Shown piece by piece: positions 18,280-27,363 of a stretch of 64,000 nucleotides of DNA. The position numbers and the translations under genes were made by a program. The stretch spans positions 22,344-86,343 of the forward strand of contig JAVVHA010000007.1 in the NCBI GenBank assembly GCA_032249735.1, written 5' to 3'. The stretch is from Dehalococcoidia bacterium (lineage in GTDB: Bacteria; Chloroflexota; Dehalococcoidia; SM23-28-2; HRBIN24). A model generated the notes under the pieces. That model worked only from the letters and a program-made list of their open reading frames with translations. It was not told the origin of the DNA and did no database searches. How positions within the stretch are numbered: the stretch's first letter is position 1; every line of letters starts with the position of its first letter.

Positions 18280-20753
18280 GCCTGAGCCGGCGCCGGGCGC
18301 CTAGGCATCAGGCGGCGCCACACCTTGCCCAGGTCCCCTTCCTCCCAGGCCACCAGTAGTTGGCTCGCCACGAATATGGAGCTGTAGGTGCCCGTCACGG
18401 TGCCCAAGAGGATCACCAGCACCAGCGTCTGGATGCTCGCTCCCCCCAGCAGGAGGAGGGCGATGGCCGTCAAGAGAAGGGTGAGGGAGGTGTTCAGGGA
18501 GCGGACCATGGTCTCCATGACGCTGGCATTGACTACCTCTGTGAGGGGCGCCTCGGGATGCTGACGAGCGTTCTCGCGGATGCGGTCGAACACCACGATG
18601 GTATCGTGCACGGAGTAGCCCAGCACGGTGAGGAGGCCGGTAATGAACATGGTGTTGACCTCCATGCCCATCACCTTCCCTAGGACGGAGAAGGCGCCCA
18701 CCACGAACAAGGTGTCGTGCACGAGGGCCAGGACAGCGGCCACCCCATAGCGGTGGGGTTTGGGCAGATGACGAAAGGACCAAGATATGTACAGGAGAAT
18801 GGCCATAGCTGCTACCGTCACGGCGATGGCAGCGTTACGAACGATGGCCCGCGATACGGTGGCCGAGACCGTCTCGAAGTTCATGATCTGGAAGGGCCCG
18901 AACCGCTGCCTGAGCTCCCGCTCCAGGACGTCCCGCTCCGAGGGGGGTGTGGGGCCCACAGGAGGCGTGTTGGTGGCCCCTTGCAGCTCGCCAATGCGGG
19001 CGATGATATCGCCGTCCTGGCTCACCTGCACCCGGGCCTGCGGGTGGCCGAGGTCGGCCAGGGCGCTGCGTACGGCCTCTGGGTCCACCTGTTGCTCGAA
19101 GCGCAAGGTGAAGGTGGTGCCAGACGTAAATTCGATGCCAGGCTTAAGGGCTGGGGGCACCATGAGGGATACTATCCCCGGCAAAAGCACCAGGGCCGAT
19201 ATGCCGAAGTAGAGCCAGCGCCGCTCCACCAGGTTCCAGGGCTGATGCGCTTGCCCTTCGGCCGGGCGTCTCCTACTGAGGCCCCACAGGTAGAGGTATC
19301 TGGCCAGGGGAGTGGCGGCTAGGACATGCATGAAGGTTCGCGTAATGACCATGGCTGTGAACATGCTCACCAGGACGCCGATGGCCAGGGTGAGGGCGAA
19401 CCCCTTGACTAGGGCGGCGTTGAACTGGTCGCCAAACCACCAGAGGATGCCGCAAGTGATAAGGGTGGAGACGTTGCTATCGCGGATGGAGGGCCAGGCC
19501 CTCCCTACTGCCATCTCGATAGCCGCCAAGAGCCCTCTTCCTGTCCTCAGCTCCTCCTTAAGGCGCTCAGCGATGAGGATGTTGGCGTCCACCGCCATAC
19601 CCACCGACAGGACGAAGGCGGCCACCCCGGCCAAGGTGAGGGTTACGGGCCACATCTTAAAGATGAACAAGACCAGGCTGGCATACATGATAAGGGCGAG
19701 AGCCGCTATAACCCCTTGCAGCCGGTAGTAGGCCACCATGAAGAAGAGGACAGCGCCGATGCCGATGAGGGCCGCCTGAACAGCATGGCGCACGCTGGTG
19801 TCGCCCAGGGTGGCGTCTACCTGTGTCTCCTGGATCACCTTCATGGGCACGGGGAGGGCCCCAGAGTTGAGAAGGACGCTCAGCCGCTTGGCCTCCTCTA
19901 GCTTCATAGGGGAGATGATGGCATCGCTGGAGAGCTCCTGCTGGACCACGGGGGCGGATATCACCTTGCCATCTAAGGCGATAGCTAGAGGCTTGCCCAC
20001 CAGCCGGCGGGTGACATCGCTTAGGATGGCAGCCCCCTTTCCTGTGAACTGAAGCGTGACGGCGAAGCCCCGACCTTGCGGGTCGGGCTCTACCCGCGAG
20101 TTGGGCTTAAGGAAGGCGCCGGTGAGGGGCACGCCTCGCACGTCGGCCGGGCACCCCTCGCGGCAGACGGCCGGCAGCAGCACCAGCTCCCCCTCCTGAC
20201 CCTCGAGGCCTGTACAGCGAACTACACCGGCCTCCTGGTCTGGGAAGATGAGGCCCCCCTCCGTGGGCACTGTGAACTCCTCGCCCTCAGGGCTCCGGCA
20301 GACCAGACCGGTGGAGTCGGCCTGCTTGGGCTCCAGGAACTCAAGACGGGCCGTGCGGCCGATGAGCTCCCGCGCCTCCTCCGGCGAGATGCCAGGGATC
20401 TGGACGGCCAGCCGGTACTTGCCCTGGCGCTGGATCTCCGTCTCGGCTACGCCGAAGGCGTTGACCCGCCGCTCGATGGTCTCCTTGACCCCCTCCATGG
20501 CAGCATCGATATCGACGCCAGGGGGTATGTGGGCCACGTCGGCCTCCAAGAGGATGTAACTGCCTCCACGCAGGTCCAGGCCCAGGCGCATAGCGCGGCG
20601 GTCGAAGTCGCCCACCTTGAGGCCCTTACCCTTTGGCCACGGTATGAAGTCCGGCAGGTAACGTTCGGGAGCTCCGGGCCACACCACCACGATGGCTAGG
20701 GCGGTGATGGCGATGCTGAGGGCTAATACCACCAGGTTATGCCACCGCTTCAT
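18276..20753 (-). CDS. secDF: Fused protein translocase subunit SecDF
   Basis: Proton-driven accessory of the Sec translocon that helps pull proteins across the membrane. 825 aa, SecD and SecF in one chain. The SecD half has an N-terminal helix, the LDLRGGSYILL motif, a large P1 extracytoplasmic domain and six membrane spans. A short basic linker (LSRRRPAEGQAHQPW) leads to the SecF half with GIEFTSGTTFTLRF and VHDTIVVFDRIREN. ATG 20753 lies inside yajC, a 17-bp overlap. The stop overlaps the convergent selB stop. Last gene of mogA-trmD-rplS-priA-def-cca-yajC-secDF. Confidence 0.96.
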   Translation of the reverse strand: MKRWHNLVVLALSIAITALAIVVVWPGAPERYLPDFIPWPKGKGLKVGDFDRRAMRLGLDLRGGSYILLEADVAHIPPGVDIDAAMEGVKETIERRVNAFGVAETEIQRQGKYRLAVQIPGISPEEARELIGRTARLEFLEPKQADSTGLVCRSPEGEEFTVPTEGGLIFPDQEAGVVRCTGLEGQEGELVLLPAVCREGCPADVRGVPLTGAFLKPNSRVEPDPQGRGFAVTLQFTGKGAAILSDVTRRLVGKPLAIALDGKVISAPVVQQELSSDAIISPMKLEEAKRLSVLLNSGALPVPMKVIQETQVDATLGDTSVRHAVQAALIGIGAVLFFMVAYYRLQGVIAALALIMYASLVLFIFKMWPVTLTLAGVAAFVLSVGMAVDANILIAERLKEELRTGRGLLAAIEMAVGRAWPSIRDSNVSTLITCGILWWFGDQFNAALVKGFALTLAIGVLVSMFTAMVITRTFMHVLAATPLARYLYLWGLSRRRPAEGQAHQPWNLVERRWLYFGISALVLLPGIVSLMVPPALKPGIEFTSGTTFTLRFEQQVDPEAVRSALADLGHPQARVQVSQDGDIIARIGELQGATNTPPVGPTPPSERDVLERELRQRFGPFQIMNFETVSATVSRAIVRNAAIAVTVAAMAILLYISWSFRHLPKPHRYGVAAVLALVHDTLFVVGAFSVLGKVMGMEVNTMFITGLLTVLGYSVHDTIVVFDRIRENARQHPEAPLTEVVNASVMETMVRSLNTSLTLLLTAIALLLLGGASIQTLVLVILLGTVTGTYSSIFVASQLLVAWEEGDLGKVWRRLMPRRPAPAQA

Positions 20754-21060
20754 CCTCTCTCTCCGTGGTGGCCATCACCGATGCCGTGTCCAGGCGCTGG
20801 ACGATGGCGGTGGCCAGGGCCGTCACCTCCACCCCAGGGGCCAGCTCTAAGACCACCTGGGTGGGCCCTTCCTCGGGCACCACTACCTCCTTGACGGTGG
20901 CGATGAGCCCACCTTGGGTGAGGACGCGGTCCCCAACCTTGAGGGATTGGAGGGTCTGGCGCTGGCGACGGCGCTCTTGCTGCAACGGCCGGTAGAAGGC
21001 GAAATAGAAGAGAAGGGCGATGGCTGCCGGATAGGCCAAGGCCATAATGAGCAGGCTCAT
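20737..21060 (-). CDS. yajC: Preprotein translocase subunit YajC
   Basis: Small accessory of the SecDF complex, 107 aa. One N-terminal membrane helix (residues 2-22), then FYRPLQQERRRQRQTLQSL and KVGDRVLTQGGLIATV, the conserved YajC core. Its ATG overlaps the cca stop as ATGA and its end overlaps secDF by 17 bp, so it is tightly coupled to both. The acidic C-terminal tail is unremarkable. Confidence 0.93.
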   Translation of the reverse strand: MSLLIMALAYPAAIALLFYFAFYRPLQQERRRQRQTLQSLKVGDRVLTQGGLIATVKEVVVPEEGPTQVVLELAPGVEVTALATAIVQRLDTASVMATTEREDEAVA

Positions 21061-22556
21061 CTCACCTCAGCCTTCCTCTCGGTCCAGCGGGATAGGAGCC
21101 TCCTAGCTAGCTCCAGCGCCTCTTGGCGGGTGCTCACCTGGCCAATGGCCTGGGCCTCTTCTAGGGCTCGCAGGAGCCTCCCCACCATGGGGCCAGGAGG
21201 GATGCCCAAGGCCTCCATAATATCGTGCCCAGATACCAGCCTGACGTGCCCTGCCATTCCCCTGGGGCGGGTACTTTCCGTCAGCACGTAGTGTACCAGC
21301 TGCACGTGGGAGAGCCACTCCTCCTGACGCAGGCGGGGTCCCACGGTGGCCAGATGGTCGGCCAAGCTAAGGAGGAGGATGCCATAGGCCGCTTCGCCGC
21401 AGTCGCGGAAGAAGCGAAAGATGGCACGGGAGGTGGGCAAGCCCCTGTGGGACATGTGCATAGGACGCAGATGGGCCCGGACCATGGTGGCTACCAGCTC
21501 CCCCTGACGCTTAGAGAAGCGCAGGCGGGCCATGATAGCAGCGGCCACGGTGGCCCCCGCCTTATCGTGGCCAAAGAAGCGCACACGCCCTTGGGCGTCC
21601 ACCGTCCTGGTGGATGGTTTGGCCACATCGTGCAGCAAGCCCGCCATCTTCACCAGGGCCTTGCGGGGATGGCCGGGGGCTGTCTCCTCCGAGAGGTAGC
21701 GGCGTACCTCATCTTCTAGAGAGCCCAGGGTCACCCAGAGGTCCTCCCAGAGGCGATGAAGGGCGAGGGGCTCGGGGGCCAAAAGCACGTCCAGGTATGA
21801 TACGGTGGCCAAAAGGTGCCCGAAGACGTCCCAGTGGTGCTCCGGGGGTTGGGGGAAGCTACGGGTCGGGTCCAGCTCTGGCAGGAGGACCCCTAAGAGC
21901 CCCAGCTGGTCCATGAGGGCCAGGCCCTCCCCTGCCCGCTCCGTTGCCATAAGGCGCACCAGTTCGTCGCGCTGGCGCTCTGGGGCGGCGAGGGGCAGGC
22001 GGTGGCGGTGGGCAGAGATGAGACGTGCTGTCTCTTCTTCCAGGCGGAAGCCCAGCTCGCAGGCCAGACGGACCCCTCGCAGTAGTCGTATAGGGTCCTG
22101 GATTAGGGCATGGGGGGAGGTGAGGCGCACCAGCCCCTGCCGCAGGTCGTCCAGCCCCCCCAGGGGGTCGATGATGGTGCCATCGGTCCCTTTCCACTGC
22201 TGAAGGGGCAGGGCCATGGCGTCGATGGTGTAGTCACGGGAGGCGAGGTCCTCTTCGATGGGGCCTTGGAGGGGGTGGAGGTCTACCTGCAGAGTTTCCC
22301 CCTGGAAGGGCAAGAAGACACGGCCCATTCCCTGGTGGCCTAAGGGGAAGTAATGACCCCCTAGCTGGCGGGCCAGCTCTGGGCCCGCTTCCTGGACAGG
22401 GGCGGCTACAGCGAGGTCCAGGTCCTTTATGGGGCGGCCCAGCAGGGCATCCCTTAAGGCACCTCCTACCAGATATGCGGGGCGGTGGCCGAGGGCACGG
22501 GCCAAATGTGGTACCAGGGAGGCCAAGGCCGGAGGAAGGCGCACTACGGGCCTCAC
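21057..22556 (-). CDS. cca: CCA tRNA nucleotidyltransferase / poly(A) polymerase family, with HD domain
   Basis: Adds or repairs the 3' CCA of tRNAs. 499 aa. The class II head domain has YLVGGALRDALLGRPIKDLD with the catalytic D-x-D at its end, the RRDYT-equivalent ASRDYTIDAMAL, and PIRLLRGVRLACELGF. An HD-type phosphohydrolase domain follows (LLHDVAKPST). GTG start overlaps the def stop as GTGA. The tRNA-Val in this window already encodes CCA, so for that tRNA the enzyme would be needed for repair only. A-adding-only or CC-adding specificity cannot be excluded by eye. Confidence 0.9.
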   Translation of the reverse strand: MRPVVRLPPALASLVPHLARALGHRPAYLVGGALRDALLGRPIKDLDLAVAAPVQEAGPELARQLGGHYFPLGHQGMGRVFLPFQGETLQVDLHPLQGPIEEDLASRDYTIDAMALPLQQWKGTDGTIIDPLGGLDDLRQGLVRLTSPHALIQDPIRLLRGVRLACELGFRLEEETARLISAHRHRLPLAAPERQRDELVRLMATERAGEGLALMDQLGLLGVLLPELDPTRSFPQPPEHHWDVFGHLLATVSYLDVLLAPEPLALHRLWEDLWVTLGSLEDEVRRYLSEETAPGHPRKALVKMAGLLHDVAKPSTRTVDAQGRVRFFGHDKAGATVAAAIMARLRFSKRQGELVATMVRAHLRPMHMSHRGLPTSRAIFRFFRDCGEAAYGILLLSLADHLATVGPRLRQEEWLSHVQLVHYVLTESTRPRGMAGHVRLVSGHDIMEALGIPPGPMVGRLLRALEEAQAIGQVSTRQEALELARRLLSRWTERKAEVR

Positions 22557-23053
22557 CTACCCTCCCCAATCTTCACTAGGCGGTCAAGGCTCTCCAGGCG
22601 GTCGATGTAAAGGATGCCGTTTATATGGTCCACCTCGTGCTCTAGGGCCTGGGCCAGAAGGGCCTCCCGCTCGTCCCCCCTTTTGGCCGAGGCCTTGATG
22701 CGCACCGTTCTCCCCTCAAGGTCCATGCCCCTAGCCACCACGGTCAGGGAGCGGGGCACCTCGGCCCGGTAGCCAGGGATGGAGAGGCACCCCTCGTCCA
22801 CCAGGCGTTGCCCTTCCCGCTTGACGATCTCAGGATTGATGAGGGCGAAGGGCTCTTCGTCGGGCAGGCCGATGACGATGACCCGCAAGGGGACGCCGAT
22901 CTGGGGGGCGGCCAGCCCCACCCCATGGGCTGCATACATGCTCTCTATCATATCCTGCACGAGGCGGCGGATGGACTCGTCGATCTTAGTGACCCGACGG
23001 GCCTTCAGGCGCAGGACGGGGTCTCCCAAAAGGCGTATGGGATAGACAGCCAA
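22553..23053 (-). CDS. def: Peptide deformylase
   Basis: Removes the formyl group from initiator methionine. 166 aa with all three motifs: GVGLAAPQ (44-51), EGCLS (88-92) and HEVDH (139-143). Metal ligands are C89, H139 and H143, with E140 as the general base. The start is TTG 23053, supported by a strong GGGAGGTGA five bases upstream and by the normal N-terminus AVYPIRLLGDPVL. Coupled to cca by GTGA overlap and placed 58 bp after priA, a common def neighbour. Confidence 0.96.
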   Translation of the reverse strand: MAVYPIRLLGDPVLRLKARRVTKIDESIRRLVQDMIESMYAAHGVGLAAPQIGVPLRVIVIGLPDEEPFALINPEIVKREGQRLVDEGCLSIPGYRAEVPRSLTVVARGMDLEGRTVRIKASAKRGDEREALLAQALEHEVDHINGILYIDRLESLDRLVKIGEGR

Positions 23054-23111
23054 GGCTCACCTCCCTGGTTCATCGCCTTCAATTCTAGGCCGTGCTGCCC
23101 GCTATGGAAAC

Positions 23112-25514
23112 CTAGGCTCCTCCCACTGGGTCCACGTCCACCGTCCACCACCGTGAGGGGGGCAAGTCCGTCAAAACGGAGTTGGGGTCCTCTCCTTTGA
23201 TGGTGATGTGCCATCGATAACGGCCGCGAAGGCGCAAGGGATAAGCTGGGGCGGGGCCCAACACGTCTATGGGACGTCCCAAGGCCTTCTGTCGAAGGCG
23301 GGAGGTTAGGGATGTGGCCAAAGCCGCCGCTTCCCTGGGGTTGGGATGAGAGACGGTGATGCGCACCAGCTCGCCAAAGGGGGGATAGCGGAGGGTCTGG
23401 CGGAGGGCCATCTCCTGTCGATATAGGGCCTCGTAGTCGTGGTGGACCAGTGCCTGGAGGGCAGGATGGGTAGGCCTGTAAGTCTGGACGATGACCCTAC
23501 CCCCACGGGGGCCACGGCCGGCCCGTCCGGCCACCTGCTCCAGCACCTGAAACACCCTCTCGCTGCTGCGGAAGTCGGGAGCGTAAAGGCCGATGTCCGC
23601 CAGCACCACCCCCGTGACGGTCACCCGGGGTAGGTCCAGCCCCTTGGCCAGCATCTGCGTCCCCACTAACACTTGGGCCTCCCCCTTTATGAAGGCCTCG
23701 AGGAGGCGCTGGTGAGCGGTCCAGTGGCGGGTGACATCCCGGTCCCAGCGGAGGGTGCGCACACCGGGGAAGATCTGGCCCACCTCCTCCTCCACCCGTT
23801 GGGTGCCGATACCAACTGGCCGCAGGGCGTTCTCGCCACAGGCCAGGCAGCGGGGCGGGATGCGTCGGGAGCGGTTGCAGTGGTGGCAGATCAGGCGCCC
23901 CTCGACCCGATGGAAGACATAGGCCACCTGACAGCCGGGGCAGGCCGGCACGTGGCCACAGGCGAAGCACTCCACAAAAGAGGCGGCCCCCCGGCGGTTG
24001 AGGAAGAGGATCACCTGCTCTCCCGCCTCCAGGGCCTCGGCCATGGCCTCCTTCAGGCGACGGCTGAAGATGCCCCTATTTCCCTCTTGCAGCTCGCGCC
24101 GCATGTCCACCACCTCCACCTGAGGCAGGGAGGCGACCACCGCCCCCCCGCGACCGTCGGGATGGAGGCGATGGGGTAGACGCAGGAGGTGGTACACACC
24201 TGTGCGAGCTCTGTGGTAACTCTCGATAGCGGGGGTGGCGCTGCCCAGCACCAGGACCGAACTCGTAAGTCGGCAAAGCTCCTGGGCCACCAGGCGGGCG
24301 TGGTAGCGGGGCGGCGGCTCCTGCTGCTTGTAGGCCCACTCATGCTCCTCGTCCATCACCACCAGCCCCAGGGCTTCCATGGGCAAGAAGATGGCGCTGC
24401 GGGTGCCGATGACCACCCGTCGCTCCCCTTTCCGTACCGCGTGCCAGACGTCGAACTGCTCTCCCAGGCTGAGGCCGCTATGGAAGACAGTCACCTGGCC
24501 TGGGAAGCGGCCGGCGAACCGCATCACCGTCTGGGGGGTGAGGGATATCTCGGGCACAAGGACGATGGCCCCTTTCCCTAGGCGGAGGGCCTCCTCGATG
24601 GCCGCCAGATACACCTCAGTTTTGCCGCTGCCTGTGACCCCATGTAGGAGGAATGTGCCACCCCTGCCTGAACGAAGGGCCTTAGCGATGGCCTGGGCTG
24701 CCTCCGCCTGGTGAGACGTAAGCGTAGGTGGTGCGGTCGGCGGAGCCTTTATCTCGGCCAGGGGGTCGCGGGGCACGGGGACCTCCTCCAGGGCTATGAC
24801 CCCTCCCTCCAGCAAGGGACGCAGATGACGCCTCTTTAGTTTGAAGAGGGAGCAGGCCTCAACTAGGGGCAGAGGCCCGCGCTCAGCCAAGAGGTCTATC
24901 AACCCGGCGAGGCGGGGGCCGGCCCTCTGGCGGGCCTCATGGGCAGGGACCAAAAGGCGAACATGGGGCACCAGGTGGGGTCGAGCGCGAGGGCGGGCCA
25001 GCTCATAGCGGCAGGCCAAGAGACCCTTCCGCACCAGAGAGGCGGCCACCGCCCCCGCCTGGGGCATGCGCAGGGCCTTCTTCATCTCCTCCGTTTCTGC
25101 CCGCCCACGGGCCCGCACGTACTCCCAGACCTGGCGTTGACGGGAGCTCAGGGCATCGGCAGGCCCATCCCCGAGGGCCACGAAGTAGGTGAGGGGCCTC
25201 TGCTGGCTCCCTGGCGGCATCATGGTGGCAAGACACTGGAAGAGGGGGGTTAGATAGCGGCGGGAGAGCCAGCGAGCCAAGGCCAGCTGGTGGGCAAGGA
25301 TGAGAGGGCCATCCCCCACCAAGGACTGGATCTCCTTGGCATCGGGATAAGGAGGCACGCCCACCTCCATGACCACTCCCTGCAGGACCCGGGGCCCAAA
25401 GGGCACATATACCAAGCATCCTGGGCGCACCTCCATGTCCGGGGGGACGCGATAGGTAAAGGTTTGCCAGGTGGGGAAAGGGCAGTGAACAGCGACTTCA
25501 GCGTACAGGGTCAT
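23112..25514 (-). CDS. priA: Primosomal protein N' (replication restart helicase PriA)
   Basis: 3'-5' superfamily 2 helicase that reloads the replisome at stalled forks. 800 aa. DNA-binding N-terminal domain, Walker A LLHGVTGSGKT near residue 295, DEEH box in VVMDEEHEWAYKQ near 388, and the zinc-binding cysteine region with four CxxC pairs from CFACGHVPACPGC to RCLACG (about 510-565). Motif VI lies in QVAGRAGRG. ATG 25514. Located between rplS and def on the minus strand. Confidence 0.95.
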   Translation of the reverse strand: MTLYAEVAVHCPFPTWQTFTYRVPPDMEVRPGCLVYVPFGPRVLQGVVMEVGVPPYPDAKEIQSLVGDGPLILAHQLALARWLSRRYLTPLFQCLATMMPPGSQQRPLTYFVALGDGPADALSSRQRQVWEYVRARGRAETEEMKKALRMPQAGAVAASLVRKGLLACRYELARPRARPHLVPHVRLLVPAHEARQRAGPRLAGLIDLLAERGPLPLVEACSLFKLKRRHLRPLLEGGVIALEEVPVPRDPLAEIKAPPTAPPTLTSHQAEAAQAIAKALRSGRGGTFLLHGVTGSGKTEVYLAAIEEALRLGKGAIVLVPEISLTPQTVMRFAGRFPGQVTVFHSGLSLGEQFDVWHAVRKGERRVVIGTRSAIFLPMEALGLVVMDEEHEWAYKQQEPPPRYHARLVAQELCRLTSSVLVLGSATPAIESYHRARTGVYHLLRLPHRLHPDGRGGAVVASLPQVEVVDMRRELQEGNRGIFSRRLKEAMAEALEAGEQVILFLNRRGAASFVECFACGHVPACPGCQVAYVFHRVEGRLICHHCNRSRRIPPRCLACGENALRPVGIGTQRVEEEVGQIFPGVRTLRWDRDVTRHWTAHQRLLEAFIKGEAQVLVGTQMLAKGLDLPRVTVTGVVLADIGLYAPDFRSSERVFQVLEQVAGRAGRGPRGGRVIVQTYRPTHPALQALVHHDYEALYRQEMALRQTLRYPPFGELVRITVSHPNPREAAALATSLTSRLRQKALGRPIDVLGPAPAYPLRLRGRYRWHITIKGEDPNSVLTDLPPSRWWTVDVDPVGGA

Positions 25515-25535
25515 GGGCGTGGCCTAGGGGCTGGC

Positions 25536-25907
25536 CTATTGCTGCCCAGATGCCTTAGGGGTTACCCGCTGCTCCTTGATACGGGCCGCCCGCCCGATGC
25601 GCCCCCGCAGATAGTACAGGCGGGCGCGCCGCACCTTCCCATGCCGGACCACCTCCACCTTCTCCAGGAGAGGGGAGTACAGGGGGAAGATCATCTCCAC
25701 TCCTACCCCGTGGGATACCTTGCGCACAGTAAACGTAGAGTTGAAGCCGCCGCCCCGCTTGCGGATCACCACCCCCTCAAATATCTGAACCCTCTCCCGG
25801 TCACCCTCCCGCTGGCGGAAGTGGACCCGCACCGTGTCCCCTGGGCCAAAGGGAGCGATGTTGGGGTTCTCCTTGATGCCCAACAAGGGACGCACATCGA
25901 TGTCCAT
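25536..25907 (-). CDS. rplS: 50S ribosomal protein L19
   Basis: Large-subunit ribosomal protein at the 30S-50S interface. 123 aa from ATG 25907; GTG 25916 would add three residues and cannot be excluded. Typical core [47 protein letters not shown] and the basic [18 protein letters not shown]. Directly follows trmD, the universal bacterial pairing, but rpsP and rimM of the usual rpsP-rimM-trmD-rplS operon are not here. Confidence 0.96.
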   Translation of the reverse strand: MDIDVRPLLGIKENPNIAPFGPGDTVRVHFRQREGDRERVQIFEGVVIRKRGGGFNSTFTVRKVSHGVGVEMIFPLYSPLLEKVEVVRHGKVRRARLYYLRGRIGRAARIKEQRVTPKASGQQ

Positions 25908-25920
25908 GGCAGGCACCAGT

Positions 25921-26655
25921 TTACATGGTGCCTAAGCGGCGGGCAAGCCATTCTCGCTCCTCGGGGCTCAGGTTGGCACGGGCCAGGAGGTCTGGCCGCC
26001 GCAGGGCGGTGAGGAGGATGCTCTGCCGGCGCCTCCAGCGCGCGATCTCCTGATGGTTGCCAGAAAGGAGCACCTCGGGCACCCTCCATCCCCGGAACTC
26101 GGCTGGGCGGGTATATGGTGGATACTCCAAAAGGCCTTCGGCGAAGGACTCGCACCGCGCCGATTGGGGGTCGCCCAGGGCTCCCGGCAGGAGGCGGACC
26201 ACGGCGTCCACCACGACCATGGCTGCCACCTCTCCCCCGGAGAGGATGAAGTCGCCGATGCTGATCTCGTCGGTGGCCAGGTATTGGTGGACGCGGGCGT
26301 CCACCCCCTCGTAGTGGCCACAGATGATGATGAGGCGGTCCTTCTGCGCCAACTCCTGGGCCACCTCTTGGGTGAAGGTGCGGCCGATGGGCGTCATGAG
26401 GATGATGGGCCCTCGCCGCCCGTCCATGGCCACCACGGCCTCGGTGGCGGCGAAGATGGGCTCAGGCTTCATGACCATCCCTGGGCCTCCACCGTAGGGG
26501 TAGTCGTCCACAGTGCGGTGCTTGTCGGTGGCCCAGTCCCTTATGTTGTGGACATATATCTCCACGATGCCCCGCTCCCTGGCCCGCTTGATGATGGACT
26601 CGTCGAACGGGCCGCGGAAGGCCCCAGGGAATATGGTCAGGATGTCGATGCGCAT
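25921..26655 (-). CDS. trmD: tRNA (guanine-37-N1)-methyltransferase
   Basis: Methylates G37 of tRNAs to prevent frameshifting. 244 aa from ATG 26655, where [11 protein letters not shown] matches the family start; GTG codons 12 and 15 nt upstream are alternatives. SPOUT knot motifs are seen: [41 protein letters not shown]. The C-terminal tRNA-binding domain contains [18 protein letters not shown]. It is followed after its stop by rplS and preceded by mogA with 33 nt between. Confidence 0.96.
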   Translation of the reverse strand: MRIDILTIFPGAFRGPFDESIIKRARERGIVEIYVHNIRDWATDKHRTVDDYPYGGGPGMVMKPEPIFAATEAVVAMDGRRGPIILMTPIGRTFTQEVAQELAQKDRLIIICGHYEGVDARVHQYLATDEISIGDFILSGGEVAAMVVVDAVVRLLPGALGDPQSARCESFAEGLLEYPPYTRPAEFRGWRVPEVLLSGNHQEIARWRRRQSILLTALRRPDLLARANLSPEEREWLARRLGTM

Positions 26656-26688
26656 GGCCTCTACCACCACCTCCCACCGTTCCCCACT

Positions 26689-27171
26689 TTAGCGGGGCTC
26701 ATGGGGGGATGGTTCCCCCCGTAGCAGCTCTAGCAGGTGGGGCAAGACGGGCAAAAGGACCTGCAAGTTCTCCCTCACCCCCTTGGGGCTGCCAGGGAGA
26801 TTGACGATGAGGGTGCGGCCACGGACGCCAGCCACTGCCCTGCTGAGCATGGCCAGTGGGGTATGTTTCAGCCCTTCCATTAGCATGGCCACCACCAGTC
26901 CTGGCGCCTCCCGATGGATGACCGCCCGGGTGGCCTCGGGGGTCACATCGCGGGGCCCGAACCCCGTGCCTCCAGTGGTCAACACCAGGTCCAACCCGTC
27001 CACGTCCGCCCACCGACACAGGCGATCCTCGATGACCTCACGTTCGTCGGGGACCACGTCGTATCGCTCCACCGCCAATCCCAGCCCCAGGAGCGTCTCC
27101 TTTATAGCCTGGCCGCTCTCATCGGCCCGCAACCCCCTGGACGCCGAGTCCGATACTGTCAGCACCCCCAC
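26689..27171 (-). CDS. mogA: MogA/MoaB family molybdenum cofactor biosynthesis protein
   Basis: Adenylyltransferase for molybdopterin (MogA) or its MoaB-type relative. 160 aa from GTG 27171, chosen because VGVLTVSDSASRG is the conserved beginning and AAGAGG lies upstream; the frame is open much further but the extension is antisense to mraZ and rsmH. Motifs TTGGTGFGPRDVTPEAT and NLPGSPKGVREN are the MPT-binding signatures. Divergent from mraZ. No other molybdenum genes are in the window. MogA versus MoaB is not decided. Confidence 0.88.
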   Translation of the reverse strand: MGVLTVSDSASRGLRADESGQAIKETLLGLGLAVERYDVVPDEREVIEDRLCRWADVDGLDLVLTTGGTGFGPRDVTPEATRAVIHREAPGLVVAMLMEGLKHTPLAMLSRAVAGVRGRTLIVNLPGSPKGVRENLQVLLPVLPHLLELLRGEPSPHEPR

Positions 27172-27190
27172 CCGAAACCTCTTCTCACCC

Positions 27191-27211
27191 TGTGGAAATG
27201 ATGTGGACAAC
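27191..27211 (+). promoter_or_regulatory. Pair of DnaA-box-like sites, 11-bp period
   Basis: TGTGGAAAT (27191) and TGTGGACAA (27202) start 11 bp apart in the mogA/mraZ divergent region. Read on the minus strand they are ATTTCCACA and TTGTCCACA. The second fits the high-GC (actinobacterial) DnaA box; the first is a near match. The same two words with the same period recur at 43259-43277. Binding by DnaA is inference. Confidence 0.35.
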
Positions 27212-27228
27212 CCTGTCGACCTCCCCCC

Positions 27229-27255
27229 TTGGCCATGGGCGAGGCGTGGTATGAT
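27229..27255 (+). promoter_or_regulatory. Candidate promoter of the mra/dcw operon
   Basis: Extended -10 TGGTATGAT (TATGAT at 27250-27255) with TTGGCC at 27229-27234 as a weak -35, spacer 15 bp. Predicted start near 27262 gives a leader of about 100 nt before mraZ. The -10 lies inside the row of TGG repeats described separately, as expected for an autorepressed promoter. Confidence 0.45.
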
Positions 27256-27281
27256 GTGGGAGAAAGTGGGGAAGGGTGGTG
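27247..27281 (+). promoter_or_regulatory. MraZ operator: four TGG-type repeats at 10-bp period
   Basis: Pentamers TGGTA (27247), TGGGA (27257), TGGGG (27267) and TGGTG (27277) each follow the previous one after exactly 5 nt. Characterised MraZ proteins bind tandem TGGGN-type repeats with 5-nt spacers just upstream of their own gene (family knowledge). The repeats overlap the -10 and the expected start point, so binding would repress the whole division cluster. Confidence 0.6.
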
Positions 27282-27290
27282 GCCCTTCCC
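27269..27290 (+). repeat. Perfect inverted repeat in the mraZ leader
   Basis: GGGAAGGG (27269-27276) and CCCTTCCC (27283-27290) form a perfect 8-bp stem with loop TGGTGG. It overlaps the last two MraZ-type repeats and would be at the very 5' end of the mRNA. No T-run follows, so it is not an intrinsic terminator. Confidence 0.5.
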
Positions 27291-27302
27291 TCGGCTCCCA
27301 CG

Positions 27303-27336
27303 CCCTCCTTGTGCTGTCAATATAGCACAGGGAGGG
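27303..27336 (+). repeat. 13-bp leader hairpin before mraZ
   Basis: Arms 27303-27315 (CCCTCCTTGTGCT) and 27324-27336 (AGCACAGGGAGGG) pair over 13 positions with a single G-U, loop of 8 nt. It ends 27 nt before the mraZ ATG. No T-run follows on either strand. Role unknown: mRNA stability, attenuation and translational control are all possible. Confidence 0.5.
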
Positions 27337-27363
27337 GCGGCGGTGGGAGGGACGGAGAAAGGG

